Of a stretch of 64,000 nucleotides of DNA, positions 45,949 to 58,654 are shown piece by piece. The notes under the pieces are model-generated. The model was given only the letters and a program-made list of their open reading frames with translations. It made no database searches and was not told the origin of the DNA. The position numbers were made by a program, and so were the translations under genes. The first letter of the stretch is position 1. Each line of letters opens with the position of its first letter. Source of the stretch: Microplitis mediator (lineage: Eukaryota; Arthropoda; Insecta; Hymenoptera; Braconidae); contig NC_079970.1 of NCBI RefSeq assembly GCF_029852145.1, positions 5,456,001 through 5,520,000 on the forward strand, in the 5' to 3' direction.

Positions 45949-48799
45949 ACTCAAGATTATATAAAAAAAAAAAATTAACGTTTTATTCTCCTTATGTGCA
46001 AGTAATTCCAGATGATAAAAGAAACTTATATAAGTTTTAAAGGATATTATGTTCGTTTCATGTATTTTCAAAACCTTTAATACGCAGTCGAGTGACTGAG
46101 TTTCTTCAAAAGTCTATTCAAAATACGTTTCTTTATTTTTTTAATCCTACCACACAGAGCACCCAGAATCTAAACCTCATGACACACGATATAGATACAC
46201 ATGATTCCCGCAGAATGGGAACATACTAAACAGTGTATATTTTTTTTTATAAAATCTTTGGGTCTATGAGATCTTCAACATTTTCTAAACACTTGCTCAT
46301 GCACTATATATATTTTTAGTTGTATTCGTAGTGATCTCTCTATATTTTCTACTCAGTAAATGCTCGAAAAAAAATATTTTCAACAAATTTACAACAATAT
46401 TTACGTTATCTTTCTTTAAGCTAAAATAAATATTTGTCCACATATTTAAAACATTTATTTTTATTTATGTATGTTACTTAGTATAAATATATATGTATTT
46501 ATATGAGATCTATTAAACAAACAAATTTTTTATTTTCGGCTAAAAAAAAAATAATAAACACCGGAAAAAGTTAAATTAAATGGTTAATTTTAAAAATCAA
46601 AGGTCTCGAACTAAAGGAATTAAAAGGAGCAAAAAAAAAAAATTTATCTGGATTACTTTGAAAGTCGAGTTCATTAGCAGGGTGAGAAAGACCACCATGA
46701 GGTAATACCTGAGCATTGACAAAAGAGAAAATAAAATTCCTTCTTTATTTATTTTTTATTTTTTTCATTATTATTATTTTTAGTCCTGACTCTACACAGG
46801 ACGTAGTAGTAGGGAACGAGGTGAATTTTTTTGTTCCCGACTTGTTCGCAGGGTGCTAGGGTGCGTTTTTTTTTCCTTCGAGTGAGTTAAACTCTCAACG
46901 GTCTTGGTCTTGGTCTTTACTTGGCCATCTCAATCCTTCTCTCTTGTTCACTTAACCCCTTTTTCTTGAATTACTCGTCGGTCGTTAGCCTTCAGGGCTT
47001 CTTAACCTCCACTCGTTCACGGTAAAAATTAACATCAGTCGAGTTTTAGTACATTGCCGCAAATGCTTTTGTATTCTCATGGGAAATGTTTTGACAATTA
47101 AAAATTTATTTTTTTAATCTCCAAGTCAGTCATAAATATTTTTTTTTTAATTTTAAACTCGAAACAGTACACGTAATATCATCAGACACATTACTGTTGT
47201 TACCATTATTATTATTATCTGTACAACAAAATAACATGCGGAAAAAGATCTCAATATATGTGTATATGATTAAAAAGGAAACCTTATACTTATAAATGAA
47301 ATAGAAGCAACTCGTGCTTGGATGGTACATTTTCGATCGCCTGAGGTCTTGTCCGGTTGGTTTTGCCCGGAAATAGCCGACAGTGAACAACGATGATGTG
47401 CTGAGAAACTGTGGGTGTGGACGTGAGTGAAAGAGAAAAAATATTAAAAAATAAATAAAATAAAAAGAGTCAGCAGGATGAGGATCGAGTACAAGGACAA
47501 AAGAGAAGAAGAGACTTGAACCACGACTTCCTCAAACCCTCGCACCCTTCAGCGAAAACCCTCTTTACTACTCTCAGTAGTACTTTTGATACCATGACGA
47601 CCGCCAGGACATGAACCAATACAACAACCACTGCCTATACAAACATATTGAGGCTAAACTTATACTGATTTTAAAGGTCGAAAAATACAGCAGACCCTTT
47701 GAATAAACTCTTAAAATATGTACTACCTGTCCACTGTACATGTCATTTTCTAAGCTACCATACATTTTAAATTTAAAAATATTTTACAAAGTTATTATTA
47801 TTTAACTTTAAATAATAAATAAAAGACAAACATTTCAATGGGGTCTTAAATCTTTAATCTTTTTTTTTCTTTTCTATCAACTGAATCACCCTATAGCCCT
47901 AGTCCCGGTTCTAGTACATATATATAGAACATATATGTGTATATAAAAGTTTTAAAGTAGTTGGTACATAGGATAGTGCTGAAACCGCAGTTCACCTCGA
48001 GCTTATACGTATACTTACATTGCCGTTGTCTTGTCGTTCTCGTTTCACTTTATTCTTGAATTTCACACACTCACGTACGATCAAATACATGCATTACAAA
48101 TTTATACCCATCCACACATATAAAAATACACACTCTTAGGTTTTTAGCTTTCTCAATGTTTAATTCTATACATGAGTGTGAATATTTAATTTCCTCGAAA
48201 AAGTGAGTTTTTTCTTACGAAAACCAAAAAAATTACATCAAACTTTTTTAAAACTCTTCGTGCGAATTTTTTTTCGACAACTTGTTTAGCATTGAGACGA
48301 ATTTGTATTGTCCTTTGTCATGAATTATTTATTTACATACCCGTACAAATATAAATAAATAAATATATTGCTCGTGGGATTAAAAAAAATTCATTAAATG
48401 TCTTCTTTATATATATTTTATACAAGTACGTTAATAGTTTTAATCTAGACGAGATTTTATTTTTTTCAGAATAAAGATAATTAAACTAAAATGAAATAAT
48501 TTTTTATTGTGAGGATGTTTTAATTGAATAGAGAAGCCGTTGATGGCCTCAAAGGACCTCAGTCATTTTATGCACCAGACAGTCAACAGGGATTAAGAAT
48601 TTATAAATTTTTTTTTTTTAACTACGTAGTAAATTGTACAGTCACACAGTCGTGAAAAATAGTGCGCAATTAATTGTTCTGAGAACTAAAGGCCGCCGAG
48701 GGAAATCACGTTACTATCCGATTAAAATCCGGTTCGCTAATTTATATATTTTAGAATTTCACTTACCAAATAATTTTTAATGCACTTTTGAATCTACTG
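45949..48799. other. Unassigned non-coding DNA
   Basis: No gene is supported. Composition is more balanced near 46790-47040 and 47330-47630. Short frames near 47130-47390 and 47574-47765 have no recognisable domain or splice context. Confidence 0.5.
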
Positions 48800-49062
48800 C
48801 ACGCAGAGAATTTTAAGGTGCTTTTTGCATTAAAAATTTATAGAAAAATAACTACAGTCATAGTAACATGAGGACAGTATGGAATTATTGTACAAATTAC
48901 CGATACTGTAGACATTTTTAAAATACATCGAACAGAATTTACAAGGTGCATTTTAATTTTGACAAAGCAACAGATAAAATTTATACCAACTGCATAGTGA
49001 AATGTATTAGGTTAAATCAGAATATTTAATATGCAGTTGGTATAAATTTTATCTGTTGCTTT

Positions 49063-49886
49063 CCCTGATTCAGAAATCTAATTTAAAATAGGGGAGACCG
49101 GGGCAGGACGGCCCCCCTAAGCAGATTATCACTTTTTGTGGCTGTCAACCATCAGATCACTTTACTTTTGTCCTATTTTGAACAAATTTCTGGACCTTTT
49201 GCCAAAACTCTGAAAATAAATTTTTTTTTTTTTTTACTTAAAATCGTTTTGATCATTAAGAACGTATTTCTTAATCTTGAAAACTATTTTCACTTTTATG
49301 TTACTCAAAAAAAAATTTTTAAGGTGAAATAAATCGTTTCCCTACTTTTACTAAATAAAAAATTGATTGCAATTATTTTTTCACAGCTATTGCAATAAAG
49401 TTGAATTCGAATTTAAAATTGACGCCAAAAAAAAGCAATTCTATAATTCTTTTTTGTCATTACATTTAACCCAAAAAACGTCTTTTTTAATTTTTTAGAC
49501 TATTGACAATTTTATTTTATTTCCAAAATTTATCAACTAAAAAAACAATTTTTATTTTTGAATATTTTATATGACCAAATTTGCCCCAGAGAAAGAGAAT
49601 TAGCCAGAAAATATGAAAAAATTATTTTTTCAGAATTTTCGGCTGGTCCATTTTGCCCCAGGTGTCATGCGTAGGGCTAAAATTGCGCCAACGTATCGAA
49701 TTTATAATAATTAGACGAAAAAAAAAAAATTTTTTTTTCGATCAAAATTTCAGGTGGGCCTCCCTGCCCGGTCTCCCCTAATTCAAACACGCTCCGAAAC
49801 AATTCAAAGTTGGCAAAATAGACTATATATAGATATACACTTCAGCATGGATTGAATTATTCCAATCAGAAATTTCTGAATCAGGG
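49063..49886. mobile_element. CCCTGATT-ended element H in G2, TSD TT
   Basis: The left end CCCTGATTCAGAAATCTAAT and right-end complement CCCTGATTCAGAAATTTCTG. The G1 copy reads GTTGCTTTGTCAAAATTACA without the insert, so the site is known and gives a TT duplication (49061-49062, 49887-49888). A GGGG-ended element (49091-49778) is nested inside, leaving only about 135 bp of H itself. Confidence 0.8.
49091..49778. mobile_element. GGGG-ended element P3, TA TSD
   Basis: The left end GGGGAGACCGGGGCAGGACG pairs with the right-end complement GGGGAGACCGGGCAGGGAGG. TA at 49089-49090 and 49779-49780. Internal TTTGCCCCAG words recur near 49580 and 49655. It is the innermost level of a three-level nest. 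Confidence 0.85.
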
Positions 49887-50052
49887 TTGTCAAAATTACA
49901 ATGCACATTGTAAATTCTGTTCAATGTATTTTAAAAATTTCTACAGTATCGGTAATTTGTACAATAATTCCATACTGTTCTCATGTTACTATGACTATAG
50001 CAATTTTTATATAAATTTTTGATGCAAAAAATACCGTAAAATTCTCTGCGTG

Positions 50053-50798
50053 TATGCAATACAATGTTTGGTTAAATAACATTAGAAAGGTCTTATTAAT
50101 TTTAAACTGTGTACATATTTGTGCATCATAAAATATTTACTCAAGACCATAATGAGAAATGACTGGAGTACTACAATCCACAATGCACATATTGATCAAC
50201 AATAAATAAATCATTATACACAAATAACATTACATGTATATATTAATCGTACGTCATATAAGTAATGTATATATTGAATGTACATAGCGATATTTTTATA
50301 GTGAGTACAATGTACATACATATATGTAATTCTTAAAGTATGTTACGTCTCTCTGAATTTTATTATCGATATTGCATTAATACCACTCGATATTCAGAAT
50401 AAAAATTTATCAGCTCAATATTTCTGTCGACTTTTTCAATATTATATCAATGTACATATATCGGTCGATCCATTACTTCTCGACACTCGGGTCAGCGGTT
50501 TTTTTTAAAGTAAAGTTAAGAATAAGATGATCCTCAAAATTTTAGCTCAGTAGATCCAAATCCTGTGGTTGTAGATTTTTTTTAAAAAAGAGAGGATTTT
50601 TTACTTTACTCTTTTTGAAAAAATTAACCCTACTAAAGTCATCCACGGTTCAAAATTTACTGGAAATTGGGTATTTTTTACTCCATAACCAAACAATATT
50701 TAGAAACAGAAGAGTAATGATTCGTCCTGGTCCCAATTTACTCACAACTGCAGAGTTAAATCTATTAAATAATTTTTTTCGGACAGACTTTATACATA
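50053..50798. other. AT-rich DNA without a visible gene
   Basis: Nothing recognisable; the frame at 50615-50806 has no domain and runs into the MITE at 50799. Confidence 0.5.
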
Positions 50799-51187
50799 CA
50801 CTGTAAAAAGTTAGTGGAGTAAATCCGAAGTGAATGTGGAGTTAATTCAGTGCAGATAGCTGTCTATTTATTTAAATCTCTTGGAGTGAAATTCACTACG
50901 AAGAGAAGTTTAATTCAATATTGAAATTCCGGTTCAGAGTGAAATTCACTCCTAAAAGGAGTTTATTTTAATATTAAAACTCCGAATCGGAGTGAATATG
51001 AATTTAAACAAAATTTACATCACTTCGAAATTACTCCGTTGAAAAAATAAACTCCTGATTCACTCTGTATGCAGAGTGATTTTATTAAAACTCCAGGACT
51101 CAGAGTGACGGAGTGAATTCGGATTGAAATAAAATTCGTAATGTTAAATATTTTTTAAACGACTCCAGATCTGAAGTTTTTGGAGTA
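50799..51187. mobile_element. GGAGTGAAT-rich MITE copy C3 (right end unclear)
   Basis: It starts CACTGTAAAAAGTTAGTGGA after TA (50797-50798) and contains many GGAGTGAA(A/T)TTCACTCC words and an ACTCCGAATCGGAGTGAAT core. The right limit is approximate, because the expected terminal complement is not clear. Confidence 0.65.
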
Positions 51188-53200
51188 AAAACTTGATATT
51201 TTTCACCCAAGTACATATTGTTGACATTAATTTTTATTTAAATGAAAAAAATAAAGACTGTGAGATATAAAACATTTTATTTTAAAATACAAAGTAAAAT
51301 CATTGTATTTATATTGTTAAACATAAAAATAATTTATCGGTCGAGCATTTTCCTTCAAAGCCCATCATCGAACGGAACGTAAAATAGAGTATTCTGTAGA
51401 TAAATGAAATATAAAGTACGAATAAATAAAATGTATTGTAATATAAAGGATCTCATGCATACTTTCAAACCGATTTATTTTTCATCGATATTGAGAATGT
51501 ATACTTATTGTTAGTATCCATACGAAGGTCAGTGTAAGGAATAAAATAAAATTATAAAAAAAAATAGGAGCATGCCCATGCGGATACTTGTTCAGCGTGA
51601 GTTTCCTTTATAATTTTATCTTTTTCTTATTCTTGCCTTGTCGGCATGCCTTGTCCTTCTCTCTCGACATCCTCCTTTTCACTTACACTTACACTTGCAC
51701 TTACACACTCATACATGGATGCACACCCTCACATGTCACCCCCACTGTGAAGAGACCCACCTACTTACTCTTACCTTCGTTTCCTTTGGCAGAACCGCCT
51801 TCTATTCGAGTTGTCCGTTCATACTCATGTTCAGATCGACAGTCTGGCTAGTGTGCACTATTATATTATATATTATATATCATATATTATATAGCCAACG
51901 ACCAGTAACCAGAGTAAGAGGTTTCATAGAAATCCCACTGACCTCTTCGCTCCATTCACTTAAATTTTTCGACAAAAAGACGATCCAGCAGCCACACAAT
52001 GCACACACGATATACCGATATTTACCATACATTACCGTCTGCATTGTTAACAAAAACATCTTTATTTATTCCAGTACAATTATTATAAATAATAATAACA
52101 ATAAATATTTTTAAAAAATGACTGATATCAAATAGAACATCAGATGCCTTATAAATATGAAAAGGAAAAAAAAACTGACCTCAGTTAAAGTTTGTGGATG
52201 TAATATACGTGTGTACACTTTTTTCTGCCACCTGTTCTCATAAATTACTCGAGCAAATATATACATGTGTAAGAAAGACGCATGACATAAGAAAAAATTG
52301 ATATTGCCTTAAGATATTCACTAACGATCTCGACTACGACGAGGATGACGACGAGGACGATAATAATTTAGTAATAGAATGAGGGAAAAAATATTTGGCG
52401 TCCATAGATAGTGGTATTATAATGATGGTACATAATACTGAGGAAGGTGCAGTATTGTATGACGTGAGTAAAATATTCGACGGCAATGTACCATGATATA
52501 GCCCATACCCACTGGAGGTTCTTGGCTCTACTTGGCTATATATTGATGTACTATCCAGCAAGTTTGTCCCTGGGGTTGTATGTCTGACACACAAGGGCCA
52601 CTGGCTTTGTCTCTTGCCAATTGTCAAGAGGGAAATCAAATATATTACCGAGTAAAAGTGGAGAGAGCAAGTCTATAATTTATTCTTGTCGTGTATATGG
52701 TATCAAGTTACGCTGAACTTTAATTGTAAGTTTAACAATTATGTTATATATTTGTGAGTAAAAACCAAGACGACTCAGCAACTAATTTTATAGAACTTCA
52801 ATTACTATATATATGTGTATGTAATGTGAATTACCTACGGCTTAGTTGGGAGTGTGGGTAAAAAAATAATGAATGAACCGAGGAAAGTTTTATCGTAACA
52901 AAATTATCTGGGTAAAAAATTATATTTAATACTCATGATCTTGGAGGTGAAGGGGGGAGGGCAAAAAGGGTGAGTGGTAAGAGGAAAAAGATGAGAAGCG
53001 TCATTAATCCTCTTTTTTAACGAGCCAACGAGTGCATGATCCCGAGGATAGAGGATTGTGGGTTGGGATAAAATTAGCCAAGGGTAGAATGAGCAAAAGA
53101 GCAAAAAAAGTTAAGGGATAGAAGAAGAAGTTTAAGAAAAAGGGAAACAGTGGGGATGAAAAGATAGATCGGGTTATATTAGGTCCAGGTTAGATTTTGG
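51188..53200. other. Unassigned non-coding DNA
   Basis: A CACTTA/CACATTTA-type run near 51679-51715, a TATAT run near 51860-51895 and a GAC/GAT trinucleotide run near 52336-52368 are the only structures seen. A long frame at 51638-52114 is His/Thr/Leu-rich because of the CACTTA run and ends in poly-Asn, so I do not call it a gene. Confidence 0.5.
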
Positions 53201-53219
53201 TTTGATCTCTCCTCTATCT

Positions 53220-54750
53220 TCCATTCTCACTCTTTTACACCCGGTCGATCTGTACTTGTCTTCGTCAGTGTGGAGTAGACAGTCCAGACACCGAAGCTTG
53301 TATATAACAGACGAAAAAAGGGAGTCGTGACTGTTGCAGTGTAAGTATTAAACCAGTGTAGGATATATAGAAGAGGGTGAATTCGTGCTTGTGGTCGTTT
53401 TCCCCACCTATTGTGCTATATATCCACACACACTGACGTTACGGATGTTGCTGGTGGTGGTGGTGGTGGTGGTGGTGGTACTCTGAAACTCTAGTGGCGC
53501 GACGGTCGCTGTACGGCAACGGCAACGGCTATGAGGATGACGACGTTTACGAGAAAAGCACAAGAGCAAGTGAGAGAAGAGAATGGGAGCCAACGAATAG
53601 AAGAACGAGGGGTTAGGACGCCGACGTCGGGACGCCGTAACGCGCACACACTTTAGTTACCAACAGACCGCGCGAGCGTTCACATAATTGTGACGTTGAG
53701 TGTGCGTCAGATACACGAACGAGAGAGACAAATGTTAGTTGTTAGATGACATGCTGTGAGGACTAAAAAAATATTCCCGCCCAAAAAAAAGTTAAAAATT
53801 GCAAGAGTGACGTCCACGTTGCTGACATTTTTTATCTTTTATTGAAAATAAAAAAAATCCCGCGCTTTTTTAAATCTTTTTTTTTTTTCTTTTTTTTTAT
53901 AACTTTTTCGTTATTCGAGTCGACGAACAAAGGAGCTGCGTAGAAAGAGAGCAAGTCTATAATCTCAAGGAGCTGGGAGAGTGAAAAGAAGAAAAGAGAT
54001 AAGGAAGAAAGAGAGAGTTTATAGAGAGGAGTGACTACTCGCGTGGGCAGTTTCAGATCGGCGAACCGTCCTCGAACTCCGCGTCCATTCGCCCTCTTGT
54101 ACTCGCTATTGCTATACTCCATATATATATATATATATATAGTATATAGTTGGCATATAATACATAAGCAACTTAAACTTGGACTCTCTCTCTCTCTCCA
54201 TTCGCTCTTACTCTCGTGTCTTTTCGTGCTTGTCCGCATATTCGCCAGCAACCAACAGCGGCGAGTTCAACCGAGGAAGCGGTCAGTCACGTAGTAGCGT
54301 TGGAGCTGAAACGAACAAAGAAACATAAAAACGCTTAACCTGACGTTTAAATTTCAAAATATCGACAATTATAATTAATTATTAAATATTTAATCGACCT
54401 GTTATATTTGCTTTCAAATATTTAAACAAAAAACGTGTGTGTTACTCCGTGATTTAATTTAATTAAAGTGACGTTGATATTTAAAATAATTAAATTAAAC
54501 ATTCCTGTTGTTCATGAGGTTACTAGCTGATTGTTATAATTATTGATAATAGTTTTTTTGAAATTGTAAATATTCTGTGATCGATTTAATATTTGACTTT
54601 TTTTAATTTTATTGAAACGTGCTCGGTGCTGAGTGAAGCCACGGTTTAGTACTGGATTGGTGCGACGCGCGCAGATCTCGACACAAGCCGCGCTAGTGCC
54701 GGCGAGGGCGAGCATAACCTAAACTCCGTCTCGTCTCGGAGCACCAGTTT
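53220..54750 (+). promoter_or_regulatory. CpG-containing promoter-like stretch
   Basis: In an AT-rich window this stretch stands out by its CG dinucleotides (for example GACGCCGACGTCGGGACGCC at 53617, ACCGCGCGAGCG at 53668, CAGCGGCGAG at 54257). It contains insect initiator-like TCAGT at 54283 and TCAGACAG near 54755, and a TA microsatellite at 54121-54141. It ends just upstream of a probable non-coding first exon. A TGG trinucleotide run lies at 53451-53479. The inference is a gene promoter reading to the right; a divergent promoter is not excluded. Confidence 0.45.
53451..53479. repeat. TGG trinucleotide microsatellite
   Basis: About ten TGG units in a row, in the promoter-like stretch. 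Confidence 0.9.
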
Positions 54751-55196
54751 GAGTCAGACAGACGCCGGGTACACACGCGAGTTGTCTCGACTTGGTCTTG
54801 GTCTTGCAAATTATCAATCTCTGCTTAAACTTTTATTTAAATCTCGACTCCGACGTTGTCTGCTTACTTGAGTTTATTTAATTATTTATTTATTATTTAA
54901 TTAATATTTAAAACAAGGATTGGATCGAGGACTGGAATTACTTACGTATATTTAAATATTTAAAAAGGGGTTACGTTTTTAATGTTTGTGATTTATTGAG
55001 AGTGTTTGTGGCAGTTAAATTATTATTATTATTTAAAAAAAGGGCTTAGTCGGCCAGCTCGGAGGAGTGAATTGTTTTTTTAATTTTATTATTTTAAATA
55101 AAAATAAATTACAAGGGTTTCTTTGTGTTATGTGCCACCAGACGAGAGTTTGAAGGAGAAATTTTACTAAGACTACGGATTATTCTCGTATATACG
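54751..55196 (+). other. Candidate non-coding first exon (5' UTR) with splice donor
   Basis: The stretch runs from the initiator-like sequence near 54755 to ATACG|GTGAGT, a strong splice donor with the exon end at 55196. It has no long frame, only short upstream frames such as MFVIY (54982-54999) and MCHQTRV (55130-55153), so if transcribed it is untranslated. The sequence after the donor is plain AT-rich and full of MITEs, as expected of a long first intron. The start is uncertain and could be as early as about 54285. I do not know which gene it belongs to; its coding exons would lie beyond the window. Confidence 0.4.
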
Positions 55197-55390
55197 GTGA
55201 GTCCATTTTATTATTTATTTTTTTTTCGATTAAAGGTTAGGGATTTTTTTGTTTTGTTTAAACACGTGCTTGGTAATATATTTAAATAACAATATTTATA
55301 TGTGTGATAATTTTTTGAATAATTGAATTTTATGTGCGGGAAAAATTGAATTTTTTAAAAATTTATTTACCAGTTTTGAGGATAAAAATC

Positions 55391-56185
55391 GATGACACTG
55401 AAGTTAGCCGACGTCTAATTTTTGAATTTCTTTTTAAAACGATAAATTGAAAAAAAAACATATTTGAAAAAATTGCACTGATAGTTTTTTTAATTTTCTA
55501 CATGTGCATTTTTTTAGTTTTTTTTTCTTTCTAATTGAGATATTAAAAGAAAATTCGAAAATTTTTAACTGTCTTCTAAATTCAAGATCATAAATAAGCT
55601 GACGTTTAATAATTTTTGAATTTCTTTTTAAAACGATGAATTAAAAAAAAAGTATATTTAAAAAAATTGCTCTGATAGTTTTTTTAATTTTCTACATGTG
55701 TATTTTTTTAGTTTTTTTTTTTTTTTTGTAATTGAGGTATTGAAAAAAAATCCGAAAATTTTTAATTGTCCGTCAACTTCAGAACAAATTAATGAGTGTG
55801 AATGTAGCCGACATCAAACAAATTTAAAATTATAAATAAATAGAGTAAATAATTTTAAAAATAATATTTATAAAAAATGCACTTATTAATTTTTAAATTT
55901 TTTAAATGCGCATTATTTTTAAATTTTATTTTATTAATTATTTACTCTATTTATTTATAATTTTAAATTTGAATGATGTCTGCTACATTTACACTCATTC
56001 GGAAGTTGACGGACAATTAAAAATTTTCGGATTTTTTTTCAATACCTCAATCACAAAAAAAAAAAACTAAAAAAATACACATGTATAAAATTTAAAAAAC
56101 TATCAGTGCAATTTTTCCAAATATTTTTTTTTGTAATTAATGATTTTTAAAAAAATAATTAAACGTCGGCTGTCTTCAGTATCAT
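55391..56185. mobile_element. Composite foldback F1 (CTGAAGTTAGCCGACG units)
   Basis: The left half has two tandem units of about 195 bp, the first starting CACTGAAGTTAGCCGACGTC and both containing ATAGTTTTTTTAATTTTCTA and CATGTG. Then comes GTAGCCGACATCAAACAAAT and an AT-rich centre near 55890, and the right half returns as the inverted sequence, ending CCGACGTTT...CTTCAGTATCAT in complement. Copies or parts lie at 59426-59624 and 63538-64000. It sits in the putative first intron. Confidence 0.75.
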
Positions 56186-57476
56186 AAAATGAACACGTGG
56201 TTATTTATGGTGATAATTTAATTAAACGGATGAAAAATTTTCGAAGATTGAAAAATTATATAAATGAAATTTAAATTTATAAATAAATGAAAAAATATTA
56301 AAAAGTGCGTACGTGTATAAGACCGTGACAGATTACAGATGGGTTCGGAGTAATAGGGTAAAAAAAATGAACGACGAGACAGACAGGGAACGCGTGGAAT
56401 TTTTTCTCAGGCTCAAGGACGAGCAGCTGCTCTTGGAAGAAGCGAAAATTAGCCGATCGGTATAAACGCACGTTCCGGTGTACATTATATTGGGGTTTCT
56501 CAAAATAACTTATAAATACTCTTGTTTCCATCTTCCGACGAATTACTCTTAATAATTTTAACGATTCAACATTTTTCTGAGTCAATAAATAAAATTTCCC
56601 CGGGAAAATTAAATTTTTAAATGAAAGTTTATTGCGATTTCAAAATAATTAGATATTATATATTTCCAAGATTCCAAAAAGTTTAAAAGTTTAATTAGTA
56701 ACTTTAAAACAGTTTAAATAACTTAAAAATTTTATTAAAATGTCTGACGTTAATTGTTTGTCTTGAAAACAAATGAATTTTTTTTTTATTTAACATCGGA
56801 GTTTTAAAAGAAGAATAAGTTTTTAAGTAAAAAAAGTTGATTTTGTTTTTAACGACAGGCAAATATCGTAAAATTGTCAACAAATTCTCACTTGCGTATT
56901 TTATATTTTTTATCTTTAAATATTTTCCTTGCGCTGTCCACAAAGGAAAGTGCAGAGGTAAAGTTTAGGAAATGGCCGAAGGGAAATCGAAACTTGGGCA
57001 GTTTCAAACAAGAATATAAGTTGTCTAGCATGAGGGTGAAAACTTATGGAAATTGAATGGATGAAAATTTTTCTCTTTTATCTCCCGAGAATTTTTTTAT
57101 TCGTTAGTTTCAAACTTTACTTCTTTTTAAAACAACTTCCATAAATTCCTTATCAAAAATAATACTATCATACAATTTATCATTATTAGCAAATCAATAA
57201 ACATCAGCTCGAGTCTCTCGTCAATAATTATAATCAACAAAGATCTCAGTTACTTAACCAGCTCATTCTTTATTGAAGTTCATACTCGAGTTTGTATCGC
57301 AATGTGCAAGTAGAGTGAAATTCTGCCGGTGAAATAGACAGAAAATGGATACGAAGGTTAATTAAACGTCGCTCTGAGTACATTTACGCTTTGCTTCAAG
57401 TTTTACTTGAGAAAAAAAATAAATTTGATAACTCGCGCTTACTTTTATATCGGTTTTAAAAATATTCTCAACGCCC
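56186..57476. other. AT-rich DNA without a visible gene
   Basis: Probable intron. Frames near 56298-56585 and 56704-57056 are AT-driven and overlap on opposite strands. No TIR pair is seen. Confidence 0.5.
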
Positions 57477-58654
57477 GTATGAAAATATATATGGTAAACA
57501 TTAGGGTGATCCAAAAAATAACAAATTTTTTGTTTTTCTCGGAAACAGGTTCAAAAGTTTCATTTAGATAAAAAAAGACGCCTGTGAAAATTACAGCTCT
57601 TAATATTATAAGTAGCTAACGATGCGTCATAGAAATAATTGGCAGGCATATTTTTGTAGGGAATTGAATGCTATACAAAAAAAAATTCTTATCATTTTTT
57701 GATAAATCTATTTGTTCAAAAGTTATTTGAGGTTGAAGTCGAATTCATATTAAATTTCGAGATTTTCTTACTTTTCCGGCGAAACTATCAGACCTATTAC
57801 AAAATATCATTGGACCTTTTTTGTAGACAATTTTATTCCCTAGAAGTTATTTCTAATAAAGTTTTTTCGAATTCCGCATTGTTTTCTAGTTGTTTTTATT
57901 TTAATGTCATGCTCATAAAAAAAATAGTCTTCTGATCGATTTCCGAATCTGTTTCCGAGAAAAAAAAAAAATTGTTATTTTTTGGATCACCCGAGTAAAT
58001 ATATATTAAAAAATATATGTTACAGATATAAATATATATGTGACAATACATGAAATCTTACATAGAACTATATATAGATTTTGGCCGATTTTATTATATT
58101 TCTATATATTTTCTCTTATATGATTTCATATATTTCCGTATAACTTCAATATATTTATATATTTGAAAACTTATAATTTTAATATATTCAAATATAAATG
58201 TTATTTATATATGGAAACAAATAAGAATACATATATAATTAATCATTATATGGCACAATATATGTACCATGTATTTAACTTTATATATTTTTCGATATAT
58301 AGAACCATATAAGTTTCCCGATATATATAAGAATAAATAAAATCTATTCTTTTCTGTCTTCCTCTCTCTGTTATAAGATTCAAACTGTACATATATATGT
58401 GTGCTAGCTTACAAATTTACATATATAATTATCAATATATGTAATACATATATGCACGAATTTATAAGTTTACATATATGATTATAAATATATATAATAC
58501 ATGTATTAACTTATAAACCTACGTATATAATTAATTATATTAAAACTTACTATATTATATATATGAAAATATATATCGTTTTTGGTCACTCATATGGTCC
58601 CATATTTATTATATATTTTTCCATATATATTTATCATATATGGTATTTTCAAGC
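57477..58654. mobile_element. TATATA-rich MITE D2, interrupted
   Basis: It begins GTATGAAAATATATATGGTA and ends in the complement of GCTTGAAAATACCATATATG, and matches the complement of D1 (14627-15080) throughout, for example ACAATACATGAAATCTTA and TTTTGGCCGATTTTATTATA. About 235 bp of extra internal TATATA sequence separates it from D1. A GGGTGATCC-ended element (57504-57992) is inserted near its left end. Confidence 0.75.
57504..57992. mobile_element. GGGTGATCC-ended TIR element E in D2
   Basis: The TIR of about 44 bp starts GGGTGATCCAAAAAATAACA on both sides and continues to TTTCTCGGAAACAG. D1 shows the uninterrupted target (GGTAAACATATATTAC), which proves the insertion. If a TA TSD is assumed, the right terminus gains GAG before TA, so the exact boundary is uncertain by about 3 bp. 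No frame with a recognisable domain. Confidence 0.8.

Larger units (their letters stand above)
48800..50052. mobile_element. CACGCAGAGAAT-ended foldback G2, doubly interrupted
   Basis: Left CACGCAGAGAATTTTAAGGT and right-end complement CACGCAGAGAATTTTACGGT. The arms match those of G1. The centre CAGTTGGTATAAATTTTATC leads to CTGTTGCTTT, where a CCCTGATT-ended element (49063-49886) was inserted; the sequence resumes as TTGTCAAAATTACAATGCAC. Confidence 0.85.

Noticed and set aside
51795..51913. Possible exon between TTTGGCAG and a GTAAGAG site
   Set aside because: The interval has stops in the relevant frames and a TATAT repeat; the acceptor alone is not enough.
51638..52114. Longest open frame of the window (158 codons, +)
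   Set aside because: The translation is His/Thr/Leu-rich from a CACTTA run, then Ile/Tyr from TATA repeats, and ends in poly-Asn. No domain, and composition follows the local simple repeats.
53832..54251. 139-codon frame on the minus strand in the promoter-like stretch
   Set aside because: Ser/Leu and Lys runs follow the GAGA and poly-T tracts; an overlapping 87-codon frame exists on the plus strand. Neither has a domain.
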